DNA from: Rhodocyclales bacterium
Lineage (GTDB): Bacteria > Pseudomonadota > Gammaproteobacteria > Burkholderiales > Rhodocyclaceae
Length of the DNA: 6,035 nucleotides
Direction of reading: 5' to 3'
NCBI GenBank assembly: GCA_021286885.1
Contig: JAJTBM010000195.1
Location: forward strand, 1 to 6,035
In this document: positions 4,799 through 6,035 of the stretch, piece by piece
Numbering within the stretch: the stretch's first letter is position 1
How the letters are laid out: every line of letters begins with the position of its first letter
Notes under the pieces: model-generated
The model's database searches: none
What the model saw: the letters and a program-made list of their open reading frames with translations, nothing else
Told to the model about the DNA's origin: nothing
Translations under genes and position numbers: made by a program

Positions 4799-6035
4799 TC
4801 ACCCCGAGAACCTTGATGCTGCCCAGCTGGGCCGGGGGTGTATACAAAGGATTGGCCGATAGCAGGGTCAGATCGGCGAGCTTGCCCGGGGCGATGCTCC
4901 CCTTGTTGCGCTCTTCGCCGATTTGGCGGGCAGGCACCAGGGTGAGTGCCTTGAGGGCATCCAGGGCGCTGATCTGCTGCTCCGGGCCCACCGGGCGCGC
5001 CAGGGCTGCGGCCATGGCTCCCAGGGGGGCGGGTTCTCCTTCTTGGGGGTCGGTGTACAGCATGAGGGGGACTTTGGCATCCCGCGCAGCGGCCAGGGGA
5101 TAGGTGCGCTGGGTGCGCTCAGCACCGAGCAGGCTCGAAGTCCAGGCCGAGGCGCGAGGCCCCAAGGCCCGGGGCGCCATGGCGACGCTGCCCCCCAGAT
5201 TGGCCAGGCGCCCGAGTTGTTCGGTGGTCATGGTTTGCGCGCCGACCAGCATGGGGCGTGGCGGACGGGGGCTGGTGTTTTCCAATTGGCCTAGCGCTTG
5301 GCCAATGGCCGCATCGCCATTGGCCAGAATGGCTGGGCTCCAGCCCTGGCTGGCGGCCTGGCCCAGCAGGGTAGCGAGGGCGTCGTCGCTGACCCGTTGA
5401 TAGCCCGCAAAGCCAGCGCGTTTGCCCGGTGGTGGGAGTTGATAGGCCGACGATAACCAGGCGCTACGATCATCCACGCTGCCATCCAGGGCGAGAGACA
5501 CGCCATTTAGCCGTACCCGGTTCCGGTAATACGGGTTGCCCAGGGGTTTGGCGCTGGCAGGGCGGCTGTCCTGATCCGCATTCAGCACCACATCCAGGCG
5601 CAGCACCCCGTTGTCGGCGGCCTGCCGATACAGCTCCAGGTCGGTGGGGGTGGCGCGTCCCTCCTGGGTGGTGGTGTAGCCATTGCGCAGATACAGGGTT
5701 TGCCCCTGCTCGATCATGGCCAGCCGTTCGGCGCTTGGGAGGGTGGGAAGTTGCCCCAGCACCAGCGCGGCAGCACTGCCTTCGAGTACCCCATCGGGCT
5801 CCCGGGAGCCGGGCCAGCGCCCGATTTGACCGTTGGCAGGGGCTTGGCTGTCGCGGGTGATGCCCGCCAGTTCGAGGGCCTTGCTATTGAGCACCACCTG
5901 CTGCCCCGAGGCATGCACGATCAGGATCGGCTTGTCTCGGGAAACGGCATCCAGGTCTTTGTTGGACAGGGGGCGCTGTTCCCGCAGTTGGGTGTGGTCG
6001 AAGCCGTAACCGATGATCCAGCCGAAGCGGGTGGC
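4740..6035 (-). CDS. Amidohydrolase-like protein (Amidohydro_3 family), 5' end outside window, metal ligands lost
   Basis: The reading frame is open from the right edge to TAA at 4742-4740, showing the C-terminal 431 residues. The fragment starts ATRFGWIIGYGFDHTQL, and the gene continues past 6035, so a GTG at 5918 is internal. Family landmarks of Amidohydro_3 (YtcJ/AepA-like metal-dependent hydrolases) occur in order: VHASGQ (near 40-45), NGYTTTQEGRA (118-128), LDGSVDDRSAWL (183-194), ANGDAAIGQ (238-246), GAQTM (265-269), and the C-terminal NKGSIAPGKLADLTLLSANPL typical of amidohydrolases. In relatives I recall, several of these carry catalytic or metal-binding residues: SGH, GVKL, HANGD, IHAQ and LHND. 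Here they read SGQ, GVSL, LANGD, VGAQ and LYTD. Hydrolysis by the usual mechanism is therefore doubtful. The N-terminal HxH motif and any signal peptide are outside the window. The gene is convergent with the cytochrome gene, overlapping it by 59 bp. Substrate unknown. Confidence 0.85.
   Translation of the reverse strand, partial: ATRFGWIIGYGFDHTQLREQRPLSNKDLDAVSRDKPILIVHASGQQVVLNSKALELAGITRDSQAPANGQIGRWPGSREPDGVLEGSAAALVLGQLPTLPSAERLAMIEQGQTLYLRNGYTTTQEGRATPTDLELYRQAADNGVLRLDVVLNADQDSRPASAKPLGNPYYRNRVRLNGVSLALDGSVDDRSAWLSSAYQLPPPGKRAGFAGYQRVSDDALATLLGQAASQGWSPAILANGDAAIGQALGQLENTSPRPPRPMLVGAQTMTTEQLGRLANLGGSVAMAPRALGPRASAWTSSLLGAERTQRTYPLAAARDAKVPLMLYTDPQEGEPAPLGAMAAALARPVGPEQQISALDALKALTLVPARQIGEERNKGSIAPGKLADLTLLSANPLYTPPAQLGSIKVLGVIKEGETVYGSTGAPLPMPR

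Noticed and set aside
4700..4800. Simple one-base frameshift explaining the odd cytochrome C-terminus
   Set aside because: I read the other two plus-strand frames. One stops at 4741-4743. The other gives ALAGHGKGRP and runs on without a stop. Neither restores the expected final helix.
5714..5918. GTG at 5918 as the start of the amidohydrolase
   Set aside because: The frame stays open to the right edge and the upstream residues (GWIIGYGFDHTQL) match the family, so this codon is internal.

Overview
The window is GC-rich, tightly packed chromosomal DNA from a Gram-negative proteobacterium. A YheS-type ABC-F protein, ThrH, a diheme cytochrome c4-like protein and a secreted Ala/Glu/Arg coiled-coil protein with a Cys pair together suggest a betaproteobacterium, perhaps of the Rhodocyclales. 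That placement is inferred from family resemblance recalled from memory, not from a search. I see no rRNA, tRNA, CRISPR array, insertion sequence or phage gene.

Layout. Minus strand 1-418: the first two thirds of thrH (phosphoserine phosphatase / homoserine phosphotransferase), running off the left edge. Minus strand 548-2458: a complete YheS-type ABC-F ATPase upstream of thrH, separated by a gap with a strong hairpin followed by an extended -10 promoter. Plus strand 2532-3281: an exported coiled-coil protein of unknown role, divergent from the ABC-F gene across a 73-bp gap that may hold a bidirectional promoter. Minus strand 3306-3839: a short stand-alone degenerate GGDEF-like protein. Its best ribosome binding site serves an ATG in another frame, across a run of seven C. 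Plus strand 4124-4798: a periplasmic diheme c4-type cytochrome whose last helix appears lost. Minus strand 4740-6035: the C-terminal 431 residues of an amidohydrolase (Amidohydro_3 family), running off the right edge and convergent with the cytochrome over 59 bp.

The left part (thrH, ABC-F) is ordinary housekeeping DNA. The right part is less ordinary. Three adjacent genes carry signs of decay or change: a GGDEF domain without its active site and with a probable frameshift at its N-terminus, a cytochrome whose tail is replaced exactly where the next gene ends, and an amidohydrolase in which every metal-ligand position I can inspect is substituted. I see no evidence that these genes form one system, and nothing here is clearly a new multi-gene system. 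The best leads are the amidohydrolase-like pseudoenzyme, the cytochrome/amidohydrolase junction and the homopolymer frameshift.
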